From NCBI GenBank assembly GCA_000961725.1, contig LADS01000011.1, positions 1 to 61,140 of the forward strand: DNA of 61,140 nt, read 5' to 3'. This document shows, piece after piece, positions 53,080-60,819 of this stretch. This DNA is from Desulfobulbaceae bacterium BRH_c16a. GTDB taxonomy: Bacteria > Desulfobacterota > Desulfobulbia > Desulfobulbales > Desulfocapsaceae. Numbering within the stretch: position 1 is the first letter of the stretch; the number at the start of each line of letters is the position of its first letter. The notes beneath the pieces are model-generated. The model did not search any database. It worked only from the letters and a program-made list of their open reading frames with translations, and was not told where the DNA came from. The position numbers were made by a program, and so were the translations under genes.

Positions 53080-54051
53080 ATGACTGGAAAAAATCAGCTG
53101 AAATATACAATCTTGATCATTCTTCTCCTCACTGCCTGCTGGGCGGGAGCAGCCCCCGGGGACGAAAATGATCCTCCTGGAAAAAGTGAGATGACCACCG
53201 GTCAGGCGATCATCCTCGGCGTTGTCGAAGGGCTGACCGAATACCTGCCGGTCAGCTCAACCGGGCACCTGCTCCTGGCTCAGCGGATCATGGGCATCGG
53301 CGAAGGAGCGTCTCTTTCCGAAAGCGATCGGGAACGCGAAAAAGAGGCGGCCGACGCCTATGCCATCTGCATCCAGGCTGGGGCGATCATTGCAGTTCTC
53401 GGTCTTTATTTTCGCCGGGTCAGGCAAATGCTCTTTGGGCTGTTCGGTCGCGATCCGGTCGGTCTCCGCCTGCTGATCGGTGTAGCGGCCGGCTTTCTGC
53501 CGGCGGCGGTTATCGGCCTGTTATTCAACAGTCACATAAAGGAATATCTCTTCGGGCCATGGCCTGTGGTAGCGGCCTGGCTGGTCGGTGGCGTGGCGAT
53601 ACTTGCGGTCAGCTCACGGATCCGCAGTAAACACGAGATGGTCCGCTCCGGCTGCTCGCTTGCAGGTCTCACCTGGAAAATGGCCCTCATCATAGGATTT
53701 GCCCAATGTATCGCCATGTGGCCGGGAGTCAGCCGCAGCCTGGTGACCATCGTCGGCGGCATGATGGTGGGACTCAGCCTGCCGGCAGCGGTCGAATTCA
53801 GCTTCCTCCTCGGCGTCGTCACGCTGGGTGCCGCCACCGCCTATGACGGCCTGAAGCACGGCCAGGTTATGCTGCAGACATACGATCCGCAATCCCTCGC
53901 CATCGGTTTGGTTTTCGCCTTTATCTCCGCCGTGCTTTCCATAAAATGGATGGTTGCCTATTTGAACCGCCACGGCCTCGCCATTTTCGGGTACTACAGG
54001 GTGATTCTGGCTTTGGTTACCACTGCCTTGCTTGTGACACATACCATCTGA
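53080..54051 (+). CDS. uppP: Undecaprenyl-diphosphatase UppP/BacA
   Basis: 323 residues, eight membrane helices. EGLTEYLPVSSTGHLLL and WPGVSRSLVTIVGG are the catalytic motifs. It recycles undecaprenyl pyrophosphate for wall synthesis. The N-terminus is 37 residues longer than usual: the family start MTTGQAIILGVVEG corresponds to 53191, and the extension (LIILLLTACWAG) looks like a signal or lipoprotein leader. Single gene. Confidence 0.92.
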   Translation: MTGKNQLKYTILIILLLTACWAGAAPGDENDPPGKSEMTTGQAIILGVVEGLTEYLPVSSTGHLLLAQRIMGIGEGASLSESDREREKEAADAYAICIQAGAIIAVLGLYFRRVRQMLFGLFGRDPVGLRLLIGVAAGFLPAAVIGLLFNSHIKEYLFGPWPVVAAWLVGGVAILAVSSRIRSKHEMVRSGCSLAGLTWKMALIIGFAQCIAMWPGVSRSLVTIVGGMMVGLSLPAAVEFSFLLGVVTLGAATAYDGLKHGQVMLQTYDPQSLAIGLVFAFISAVLSIKWMVAYLNRHGLAIFGYYRVILALVTTALLVTHTI

Positions 54052-54134
54052 CAAGGTGTTCTGCGCTCGTTTCCGAGCCGGGTGACACGCTTTTCATGAC
54101 TGATTTTTTGAGCAGCGGCAGTGGCGCAGCTGAA

Positions 54135-54629
54135 TTACCGCGAAACGACAATTTCCGGTCTGGTCGAGTCGACGATATCCAGCAGTTCCTGGGTTTCCTT
54201 TGCCGGGACTTTGTGCTTCTCAAGCACTTCCTTGAAAAGGACGACCATGCGATCCCACTCACGCTGCGTTATGTTCAGGTGACTGTGAGACTCTTTCATT
54301 CCCCGACCGTGATACCGGCATGGACCGCCGCTGGCTTGACACACCATGGAGGTCAGGTGGTACTTCAGGTAAGGCGCCGGCACTCGCTGCCGCGCGGCAT
54401 CGATTGCTGGATTTTCATTCAAAAACGCATCCGGAACAAGAACATCGATAAAATCGCTCACCACCACAGAGATTGGCGCCAGTCCGCCCAATCGGTGGTA
54501 AAGAGAATCTTGCTGTTGTACTGCTTCGCTCTGCGCCGGCGCTGTCTGATATCCTGCGAAAAAAACGGCGACAAACAAAACGGCACATAGATTCAAGTTG
54601 CGCGTGACCATGAGTATTCGAGTAACCAT
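54135..54629 (-). CDS. Exported truncated hemoglobin (group 1-like)
   Basis: 164 residues from the ATG at 54629, which has AGGAG 8 nt upstream; ATG at 54635 is too close to it. A signal sequence (LCAVLFVAVFFAGYQTAPAQS) precedes a truncated globin: YHRLGGLAPISVVVSDFIDVL, then the proximal His in MKESHSHLNITQREW. Most trHbs are cytosolic, so export is unusual. It could detoxify NO or oxygen at the envelope. Confidence 0.8.
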   Translation of the reverse strand: MVTRILMVTRNLNLCAVLFVAVFFAGYQTAPAQSEAVQQQDSLYHRLGGLAPISVVVSDFIDVLVPDAFLNENPAIDAARQRVPAPYLKYHLTSMVCQASGGPCRYHGRGMKESHSHLNITQREWDRMVVLFKEVLEKHKVPAKETQELLDIVDSTRPEIVVSR

Positions 54630-54635
54630 AATCAT

Positions 54636-55202
54636 TCTCCTTTTGGTTTTGCTAAAACGCCCTCCCGGTCTCCAGACTTTGTACGACCGTACTGGTGCTT
54701 CAATGCAATGTCCATGCTGGCTTCTTCTGCAGGAAAGCTTATACAGCGTCGCCTGAGGACATTCTCTGAAAATAAGTATAACTCCAATAAAAGGTTAGAT
54801 CAAAAATTGATTTCCCGTAAATCACAGCAAAAGAACTTTGCCAATCTGCAACTGCAGCAGATTGGCGGTGGCTCAAGGACAACGGTATCGGTATAAAGCC
54901 TGCAGATCTGGAGCAAATCTTTCAAACTTTTTTCACTGCCAGGTCCGATACTGAAGGAACTGGCCTGGGCTTGTCGATCAGCTATGGTATTATAAAAAAT
55001 ATCAGGAAGAAATCCTGGTCGACAGCCGGCCTGGAGAAGGTGCCGCCTTTACCATCCTGCTGCCTATTAAAGGTGGCGACCATGCAACCGAATGTTAGAT
55101 GTCTCTCCCCGGATTATTGCTTGTATTGTCGACACGTTAAAATGATTACTTTTGAAATGAAAGGAGAGGGAGGACGGTTACACCACCTCCGGGAACCAGC
55201 CC
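54636..55202. other. Gap with a decayed histidine kinase and no intact gene
   Basis: About 570 bp. Apart from the kinase remnant at 54866-55098, no supported gene. The 62-codon frame at 54708-54896 is a shadow. Confidence 0.5.
54866..55098 (+). pseudogene. Histidine kinase ATPase-domain remnant, frameshifted
   Basis: One frame reads WLKDNGIGIKPADLEQIFQ and SDTEGTGLGLSISYGIIKNI, the N-box/G1 and G2 boxes of a sensor kinase; after a frameshift near 55008 the tail EEILVDSRPGEGAAFTILLP follows and ends at TAG 55096-55098. The dimerisation and sensor parts are absent. Confidence 0.75.
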
Positions 55203-56087
55203 ATGAAAACCAGATCGGAACTGATCAAGCAACATATTGACTCGTTTCCAGTTCTCCCCGTAACCGTGACGAGATTAATGAAGGTTACCAGCGACCCTGC
55301 ATGTTCGGTAAAAGACGTTGTGGAGACCATCCACTCGGACCAATCCTTGTGCCTTACAATTCTCAAGATTGCCAATTCGGTCCTGTTCGGACGTCCCAGG
55401 AAAGCCGATTCCATAAAGATGGCTGTAGTGATTCTGGGCTTCGACGAAGTGCAGCGAATTGCCTTGGCCAAAGCACTCATCAATTCGTTCGGCAAATTAG
55501 CCAGACAACATAAACCCTTTGTCGACAGATTCTGGCAACATTCCTTTGCTTGCGGTATGGCCGCCAAGGTTATTGCCGAGGATCTGGTTATCAACCCCGA
55601 CATCGCATTTACAGGAGGGCTTCTTCACGACATAGGAAAACTGATCATGCTTGAAACCTTTGCCGATGACTATGCTCCCGACCGCTGGATGATAACATTC
55701 AGTTCTGCGGAAATGCTCGATGAAGAGCTTCAGATGTTTTCCTTCACCCATGACCTGGTTGCCGGCCGGCTGCTCAGAAAATGGTTTTTCCCGGAAAAAC
55801 TGATCACGGCGGTTTCATGCCATCATCGTCCCGAACATGCCGCCAGCGAGAAAGGTTTTGCGTATGTTATCCAACTTGCAGATTTTTTGTCGTTTTACTG
55901 CTGCAACCCGGGTTCGCTTGAAGATGATGATATTCTGGCGGCAATTCATACCTCTCTGCCCGAGATACGATCCCAATGTCACAGTTTTGGCTTGCTGTTG
56001 CAAGACGACGCAATAGAGAGGTGGGTTGCCTGGCTGGTAAAAAATAAAGAACAGGGCATCACCCTCAAAGAATCCTTCTCTGCCTGA
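55203..56087 (+). CDS. HDOD domain signalling protein (second copy type)
   Basis: 294 residues: FPVLPVTVTRLMKV, IHSDQSLCLTILKIANS, MAVVILGFDEVQRIALAKAL, HDIG-like GGLLHDIGKL, HDLVAGRLLRKWFFPE and SCHHRPEHA. Same family as the protein at 12792-13631, but only distantly alike and not in an operon with it. Confidence 0.85.
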   Translation: MKTRSELIKQHIDSFPVLPVTVTRLMKVTSDPACSVKDVVETIHSDQSLCLTILKIANSVLFGRPRKADSIKMAVVILGFDEVQRIALAKALINSFGKLARQHKPFVDRFWQHSFACGMAAKVIAEDLVINPDIAFTGGLLHDIGKLIMLETFADDYAPDRWMITFSSAEMLDEELQMFSFTHDLVAGRLLRKWFFPEKLITAVSCHHRPEHAASEKGFAYVIQLADFLSFYCCNPGSLEDDDILAAIHTSLPEIRSQCHSFGLLLQDDAIERWVAWLVKNKEQGITLKESFSA

Positions 56088-56089
56088 GG

Positions 56090-56125
56090 TTCTCAGGTAT
56101 TCACGCCTGGAAGAATACCTGAGAA
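56090..56125. terminator. Hairpin between convergent HDOD and tpx genes
   Basis: TTCTCAGGTATTC (56090-56102) and GAATACCTGAGAA (56113-56125) pair perfectly over 13 bp between two convergent genes. There is no long T-run, so it may stop transcription from both sides by structure alone. Confidence 0.6.
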
Positions 56126-56145
56126 GATTCGAAGAGGACTCCGGC

Positions 56146-56772
56146 TCAGGGCATATTGGCCAAAGCAGTGGCTGTGGTGAAGGCTTGTTCCATGTCCGGC
56201 AGATGGGAAATATCCGGCACTACCTGAATATATCTGACGATTCCCTGTTTATCGACAACAATGACCGATCGTGCGAGCAGCCGCGAACTGTCGATGAGCA
56301 AGCCAATCGACCGGCCAAAGGCCCCTTCCTTATAGTCTGAAAGATACTGGATGTCCTCCAGTTTTGCTTCCTTGGCAAACCGTGCCTGAGCAAACGGAGT
56401 GTCTCGACTTATGGCAAACCGTTTTACGGCTGCCGGCAGTGTATCGCCCTGCTCTCCGAGGTAATGGGTCTGCGCCTCGCAAACCTTCGTGTCTATCGAC
56501 GGCACGACACTGAGGAAAAGAACACTGCCTTGGTAATCATTCAGATCGACTTCCTTCATTGTGGTCGAATCGACAAGAACGGTTTTCGGCAGACTTTGTC
56601 CGAGTTCGATACCGTTACCTGTCAGATCAAATTGCACCCCCTGTCTGGTTACCTGGGTTCCTGGGGCAACGCTGTCCGAATCGATAGCAAGAGGGGCCTG
56701 TCTGGTCGAGCACGCACTCAGCGACAGTGCAAGGGGAATTGCGATTGAGAAAAAACATATCCGTTTGAGCAT
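56146..56772 (-). CDS. tpx: Thiol peroxidase (Tpx) lipoprotein lacking the resolving cysteine
   Basis: 208 residues. A lipobox (LALSLSAC, Cys21) directs it to a membrane. SVVPSIDTKVCEAQT holds the peroxidatic Cys98 of atypical 2-Cys Tpx. The resolving Cys expected in ...FAQxRFC is Ala133 (PFAQARFAKEAKL), and no other Cys is present in the mature protein, so it must work as a 1-Cys peroxidase. A Fur box lies 90 bp upstream. Confidence 0.88.
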   Translation of the reverse strand: MLKRICFFSIAIPLALSLSACSTRQAPLAIDSDSVAPGTQVTRQGVQFDLTGNGIELGQSLPKTVLVDSTTMKEVDLNDYQGSVLFLSVVPSIDTKVCEAQTHYLGEQGDTLPAAVKRFAISRDTPFAQARFAKEAKLEDIQYLSDYKEGAFGRSIGLLIDSSRLLARSVIVVDKQGIVRYIQVVPDISHLPDMEQAFTTATALANMP

Positions 56773-56862
56773 GGTCTATCCTCCCATGATTCTGTAGATG
56801 TTTTTCTTTTAAGAACGGGCAATACTTGACTCTCCCTTAGAGAATGCCCGAGAAAAAGATTA

Positions 56863-56881
56863 GAAAATGATAACCATTCTC
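56863..56881. promoter_or_regulatory. Fur box upstream of tpx
   Basis: GAAAATGATAACCATTCTC matches the 19-bp Fur consensus GATAATGATAATCATTATC at 16 positions. It is about 90 bp upstream of the tpx start on the minus strand, suggesting iron- or peroxide-linked control. Confidence 0.7.
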
Positions 56882-56901
56882 AACCAGAAAAAAAGAAAAA
56901 A

Positions 56902-56929
56902 CCGGAATTGTCGGATTGGACAATTCCGG
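56902..56929 (-). terminator. Rho-independent terminator of the NifX/MinD operon
   Basis: CCGGAATTGTC and GACAATTCCGG form a perfect 11-bp stem with a 6-nt loop; on the minus strand it is followed by TTTTTTCTTTTTTT. It lies downstream of the NifX-like gene at 57097 and stops transcription before the tpx region. A smaller hairpin (57012-57028, GGTGCGT/ACGCACC) lies closer to that gene. Confidence 0.8.
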
Positions 56930-57096
56930 CCCTCCGTCCCGCCACCAAACCCTCATGGCTGAGTTCTTGAAGTTCACAGGACGGTGTCCCTCCAGGTGAA
57001 ATCAGTTAAACGGTGCGTTCCACGCACCATAATTCGGGATGAAATTACTCCTCAGAGTTCGCACGGCCGGCACACGTTGAGCCTTTGCGGTAAATC

Positions 57097-57456
57097 CTAC
57101 CAGTGTCCTTCGGCGTTAGGTCCTGCGCTGTAGGCAACTTGCCCGCCTTTAAAGGTTTCAATCGCTTCACGCACAGTACCCGCAACATCGCTCACCACCT
57201 TTATCCCGGCGGCCTCGACGGTCCTGAAGGCGTTGGGGCCGCAGTAGCCGGTGAGCAGCACCTGAGCCCCCTTGTCGGCGACCATGGTCGCCGCCTGGAT
57301 GCCTGCTCCTTTAAAGGCGTTGACATTGACGCTGTTGTCGAGGGCTTCAAATTCCAGAGTCTCGGTATCGACAATGAGAATATAGGGCGCCCGGCCAAAC
57401 CTGGGATCAACCGCATCGGTGAGAAATTTTCCCTTGGCGGTAACGGCAATTTTCAT
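57097..57456 (-). CDS. NifX/NifB-type dinitrogenase Fe-Mo cofactor family protein
   Basis: 119 residues: MKIAVTAKGKFLTDAVDPRFGRAPYILIVD, GAGIQAATMVADKGAQVLLTGYCGPNAFRTVEAAGIKVV. This fold binds Fe-Mo or related clusters. In ORP loci of sulfate reducers such proteins carry a Mo-Cu cluster; the cargo here is unknown. Last gene of the minus-strand NifX/MinD group. Confidence 0.9.
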   Translation of the reverse strand: MKIAVTAKGKFLTDAVDPRFGRAPYILIVDTETLEFEALDNSVNVNAFKGAGIQAATMVADKGAQVLLTGYCGPNAFRTVEAAGIKVVSDVAGTVREAIETFKGGQVAYSAGPNAEGHW

Positions 57457-57518
57457 AGTAACCTCCTCCTCCGGATAACTCCGGAGATCAGTGGCGGATA
57501 GCCGCCCCCTGAACTTAA

Positions 57519-57629
57519 TTGGGATTGGGATTTGATCGGGATCGAAATCGTTATCGGGATCGGGATCGAATCATCCACTTCTACACTTCCGTTTCGATTT
57601 CGATAGTGATCCCGATTGCGATTTGGATT
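57519..57629. repeat. Degenerate GATCGG/CGATTT simple repeat with inverted arms
   Basis: The left arm (57519-57571) is built of GGGATCG/GGGATTG units; the right arm (57590-57629) holds similar units in inverted orientation (TTTCGATTTCGATAGTGATC...). It translates into (D/N)R(D/Y)R-like shadows, so no gene is called. It separates the two NifX-like genes. Confidence 0.7.
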
Positions 57630-57650
57630 TTTCACCCCAACATTCGGAGA

Positions 57651-58034
57651 TCATACATGAGCCGAGCCGCCGCAGACCTGCTCGTCACCGATCTTCGGCA
57701 GGTTGCCGGCGATCATATCCAGAACGACCGGCCGGATATCCTGGCGTTCGCCGTCATAGTAGACGTCGATCCCCACCTGTCTGAAGCCCATCAACGGCCT
57801 CATGCCGATACCGCCGACCACCAGTCTCTGAACTTTATGCTGGGCCAGCAGCTGCACCGGCACCATGCAGCCGCCCTGGACATGTTCCTTGTTGGCGAGG
57901 ACGGAAACCTCTTTGATCTCGCCGTCCTCCACATCCACCAGGGTAAAGACGTCACAATGGCCGAAATGTCCGGCACGCAGACCGTCAAGCCCGCCTTTTC
58001 CTTCCGATGGAACTGCAATACGTATCCTTGCCAT
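57651..58034 (-). CDS. NifX-family protein, second copy
   Basis: 127 residues from the ATG at 58034, which has AAAGGAG at 9 nt; the open frame extends to 58127 but overlaps the MinD gene. RIAVPSEGKGGLDGLRAGHFGHCDVFTLVD and VVGGIGMRPLMGFRQVGIDVYYDGE are typical. Resembles the subgroup often found with MinD-ferredoxin ATPases. Confidence 0.88.
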   Translation of the reverse strand: MARIRIAVPSEGKGGLDGLRAGHFGHCDVFTLVDVEDGEIKEVSVLANKEHVQGGCMVPVQLLAQHKVQRLVVGGIGMRPLMGFRQVGIDVYYDGERQDIRPVVLDMIAGNLPKIGDEQVCGGSAHV

Positions 58035-58054
58035 TCTCTTTCGCTCCTTTCCTG

Positions 58055-58963
58055 CTATTGAATATTTGATGAAAAATCCTTGATTCCCAGCGTATTCATT
58101 GCCGGGAATCGGAGTATCTCCTGCCACACCTTGCGGATAGCGGCGGCAGCCGTCGAGTCCGGGGCATGTTCGAGAACATTTTGGCCGGCAATCATTGCCT
58201 GGGTAAATACCGGATCGAAAGGGATGTGCCCCATCACCCGCATATTGTGACTTTCGGCAAATGTCTCAACCCTGCCGGCCATTTCCGGATTGAGATCATA
58301 TTTGTTGATACAGACCAGTCCGGGCACTTTAAAATGGACGGCGAGCTGGGCAACCCGCCGCATGTCGTGCAGACCGGAAACGGTCGGTTCGACGATGATG
58401 ACGAGAGCTGTAGCCCCGCCGATGGAGGCGATTACCGGACAGCCGATACCGGGTGGCCCGTCGGTAAGAATAAGCTGTAAGCCTTGTTTTTCTGCAAGCT
58501 CGCGGGCTTCCCGCCGCACCAGGCTTACCAGCTTGCCGGAATTCTCTTCGGCAATCCCCAGCCTGCCATGGACCATAGGCCCCATACGGGTGTCGGATAC
58601 GAACCATTCCCCGCATTTCTGCACCGGAAAATCAATGGCCTGTTCCGGGCAAAGATCGACGCAGACGCCGCACCCCTCGCAACTGATCGGATCCACGACA
58701 AAATCCTCTGAAATGGCGGTGAACCTGCAGAGATCCCTGCACCGGCCGCACGCCGTACAGTCTTTTTTTCGGATTATGGCCTTTGATCCGCCCATAAAAT
58801 CGGAACTTCCTAAAACCCGCGGAGCCATGAGAAGATGGAGATCGGCGGCGTCGACATCCGCGTCGCACAACACGATTTTTTCCGCAAGCAACGCAAATGC
58901 GGCGGTAATACTGGTTTTTCCGGTGCCGCCCTTGCCGCTGACTACAACTAATTCCCGTATCAT
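58055..58963 (-). CDS. MinD-family ATPase with inserted 2[4Fe-4S] ferredoxin domain (copy 1)
   Basis: 302 residues. Deviant Walker A GKGGTGKT near 10-17, then the ferredoxin insertion with CTACGRCRDLC and CEGCGVCVDLCPEQAI, then DGPPGIGCPVIASI (switch II). Such proteins are partners in ORP-type complexes and in Fe-S carrier roles. Start overlaps the stop of the next MinD gene by 4 bp. Confidence 0.9.
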   Translation of the reverse strand: MIRELVVVSGKGGTGKTSITAAFALLAEKIVLCDADVDAADLHLLMAPRVLGSSDFMGGSKAIIRKKDCTACGRCRDLCRFTAISEDFVVDPISCEGCGVCVDLCPEQAIDFPVQKCGEWFVSDTRMGPMVHGRLGIAEENSGKLVSLVRREARELAEKQGLQLILTDGPPGIGCPVIASIGGATALVIIVEPTVSGLHDMRRVAQLAVHFKVPGLVCINKYDLNPEMAGRVETFAESHNMRVMGHIPFDPVFTQAMIAGQNVLEHAPDSTAAAAIRKVWQEILRFPAMNTLGIKDFSSNIQ

Positions 58964-59814
58964 TGCTGTCTCCCGGACGAACCTGCAAGTGTGACAATGC
59001 CGCTATACAGCCGGCGAAACCGTTCCGCCCATTCCGGCATTACCTCGACAATAAGGCTGCCCCTGGAGTAAGCTTCGGCAATCTTCCGGTCATACGGTAT
59101 CTCGAGCAAAACCGGAATCCCTTCCCGTTCGGCATACTCCCTCACCCCATCGTCTCCCATGTCGGCCCGGTTGATCACCAGTCCGCAGGGGATGCCGAGC
59201 AGCTTGACCGCTTCAACCGCCAGACGAAGATCGTGCAGCCCAAACGGCGTGGGCTCGGTTACCAGCAGCACGAAGTCGGTACCGCGCATGGCAGCGATAA
59301 CGGGACACGAAGTGCCGGGCGGAGCATCGATGATGATCGTCTTCTCCCCGTTTCGGCTGGCCCGCACCTTCCTGATCAATGGCGGTGCCATAGCTTCCCC
59401 CACCCGCAGGCGGCCATGAGCAAAACCCAGCTCGCCACATTTTCCCGATTCCATGACACCCAGCACCCGATATCCCTCGTCAATTGCTTTTTCCGGGCAA
59501 ACCTCGATACAACCGCCGCAACTGTGACAAAGCTCCGGAAATACCAGCACCTTGCCGGCCACTACAGTCAAAGCCCTGAACCTGCAGATTTCCGCACATT
59601 TTTTGCATCCGTTGCATGCTTCCTGACGAATCACCGGAATACATGTCGTCACATCCTGAACGTCGGTCATCACCGGGTGAAGAAAGAGATGGCAGTTGGG
59701 TTCCTCTACATCGCAATCGAGGAGCCTCACCCCGTCACCCAGAGAAAGTGCAAGGTTCGTCGCCACCGTGGTTTTGCCGGTGCCGCCCTTGCCGCTCGCA
59801 ATACTTATGATCAT
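58960..59814 (-). CDS. MinD-family ATPase with inserted 2[4Fe-4S] ferredoxin domain (copy 2)
   Basis: 284 residues. Walker A SGKGGTGKTTVATNLALSL at the N-terminus, ferredoxin insertion CNGCKKCAEIC and CHSCGGCIEVCPEKAI, switch II IDAPPGTSCPVIAAM. It is the first of the two adjacent ATPases, probably acting as a heterodimer with the other copy. Confidence 0.9.
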   Translation of the reverse strand: MIISIASGKGGTGKTTVATNLALSLGDGVRLLDCDVEEPNCHLFLHPVMTDVQDVTTCIPVIRQEACNGCKKCAEICRFRALTVVAGKVLVFPELCHSCGGCIEVCPEKAIDEGYRVLGVMESGKCGELGFAHGRLRVGEAMAPPLIRKVRASRNGEKTIIIDAPPGTSCPVIAAMRGTDFVLLVTEPTPFGLHDLRLAVEAVKLLGIPCGLVINRADMGDDGVREYAEREGIPVLLEIPYDRKIAEAYSRGSLIVEVMPEWAERFRRLYSGIVTLAGSSGRQQ

Positions 59815-59830
59815 TACCGCCTCCGGCCTT

Positions 59831-60211
59831 TCAAAATTTCATCAATGCTTCAATCGATTCGATGAGTTGAAGCATTTTCTCAGCCTGTTCCGCCCCGGGG
59901 TTCGCCGGCAATTGCATAAAAACTCCCAATCCCTCCGTAGCCTCATGAAAATCGGCGGGAGAAAGGGAACTGATCAAAGCACAATTGATGAGCGGATTGA
60001 CTTTCATCAGTTCCCGAACAAACAATAAGCCATCGCCATCTGCCAGTTTTTCGTCAACGACAGCCGTATCGACATTCTCCCTGCCGATAATCGCCAGGGC
60101 TTCCTGTCCGGAAGCAGCCCGACTCAATGTGATGTCATCCTTTCTCGACAAGAACCAGTCGAAGTCAGACAACGAGGCGGGATTCCCGCCGACCAGAAGT
60201 ATTCGTGACAT
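59831..60211 (-). CDS. Degenerate receiver-domain protein in the NifX/MinD operon
   Basis: 126 residues from the ATG at 60211. The fold fits a receiver (DTAVVDEKLADGDGLLFVRELMK with the acceptor-type Asp), but the N-terminal acidic pair is LLVGGNPAS (Gly-Gly) and the usual Lys is missing, so phosphorylation is doubtful. Upstream a 13-bp tandem duplication (60215-60242) brings two AAGGAAC motifs. First gene of the operon. Confidence 0.65.
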   Translation of the reverse strand: MSRILLVGGNPASLSDFDWFLSRKDDITLSRAASGQEALAIIGRENVDTAVVDEKLADGDGLLFVRELMKVNPLINCALISSLSPADFHEATEGLGVFMQLPANPGAEQAEKMLQLIESIEALMKF

Positions 60212-60247
60212 ATATTTTTCTGTTCCTTTTTTCTGTTCCTTTATCAA

Positions 60248-60470
60248 TGGATGAGTCGATAGCTATTGCGGCAGGTAACAGGGGAACCTACATCTTTATC
60301 TCCAGCAGTTCGATTTTCTTCGATATGGCATCGAGCAGCCCGCTTCCTGGTACTGCTTCTTCAAACTTGTTGGTCCAATCCCTTTCGGCCCACTCCTGTC
60401 AAACCCAGGCATAATCCACCTCCATGCATCATTTTCAAGTCATTGGACAAACGTGGGACACGCCCGTGCC
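60248..60470. other. Gap containing a decayed DUF5320 gene
   Basis: Only the pseudogene at 60288-60412 is supported here; no intact gene. Confidence 0.5.
60288..60412 (-). pseudogene. Decayed DUF5320-type small protein
   Basis: An ATG (60412-60410) with a strong GGAGGTGG reads MPGFDRSGPKGIGPTSL, the N-terminal DUF5320 pattern (MPgfDrtGPmG.GPmtg). The expected C-terminal coiled coil is visible in another frame, LDAISKKIELLEIKM, ending at TAG (60290-60288). So the gene has a frameshift and an internal deletion. DUF5320 genes are frequent neighbours of NifX/MinD genes. Confidence 0.7.
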
Positions 60471-60800
60471 CTACGTTCCGGTCCTCACATCTTTTCCCCT
60501 GATACGGCAGCATCTCCTCCACCGACAGCCGGGCATGGCAAAATCGGCGAGATCGTCGCCTCGCACATACTGTTCGAGTACCTTTTCAGCGTCGCCGGCT
60601 ATAAACGAAATTATGGTAACCCCCGATGCTTCCAGGATATTAGTACTACTCCGACATATAATTCCATCTAATATCTTAAACTCAAGACCAATATTTTTGA
60701 TATCTGGTGCCTGATATCCGGGAGCGATGGCATGTTTGCGAGTCGATTTTTTCTCCGCCAACGCTCTGATGATCGCAGCGAACAGTCCCGGTTCGGCCAT
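60471..60800 (-). CDS. ORF of uncertain status beside the transposase
   Basis: 109 codons. The middle reads LEFKILDGIICRSSTNILEASGV, IISFIAGDAEKVLEQYVRGDDLADFAMPGC, which has the look of a NifX/FeMo-cofactor-type or regulatory domain (variable strand, Gly-Asp turn, MPGC end), but I cannot name the family. No ribosome site precedes the first ATG and the N-terminus (MAEPGLFAAIIRALAEKK) may come from an insertion event. It could be a remnant of the same cluster cut by the adjacent insertion sequence. Confidence 0.35.
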   Translation of the reverse strand: MAEPGLFAAIIRALAEKKSTRKHAIAPGYQAPDIKNIGLEFKILDGIICRSSTNILEASGVTIISFIAGDAEKVLEQYVRGDDLADFAMPGCRWRRCCRIRGKDVRTGT

Positions 60801-60819
60801 GACTGCAGCGATGCCACAT

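Noticed and set aside
60215..60242. 13-bp tandem duplication before the degenerate receiver as phase-variable element
   Set aside because: It is non-coding and only two copies; no evidence for variation beyond a duplication of an AAGGAAC motif.
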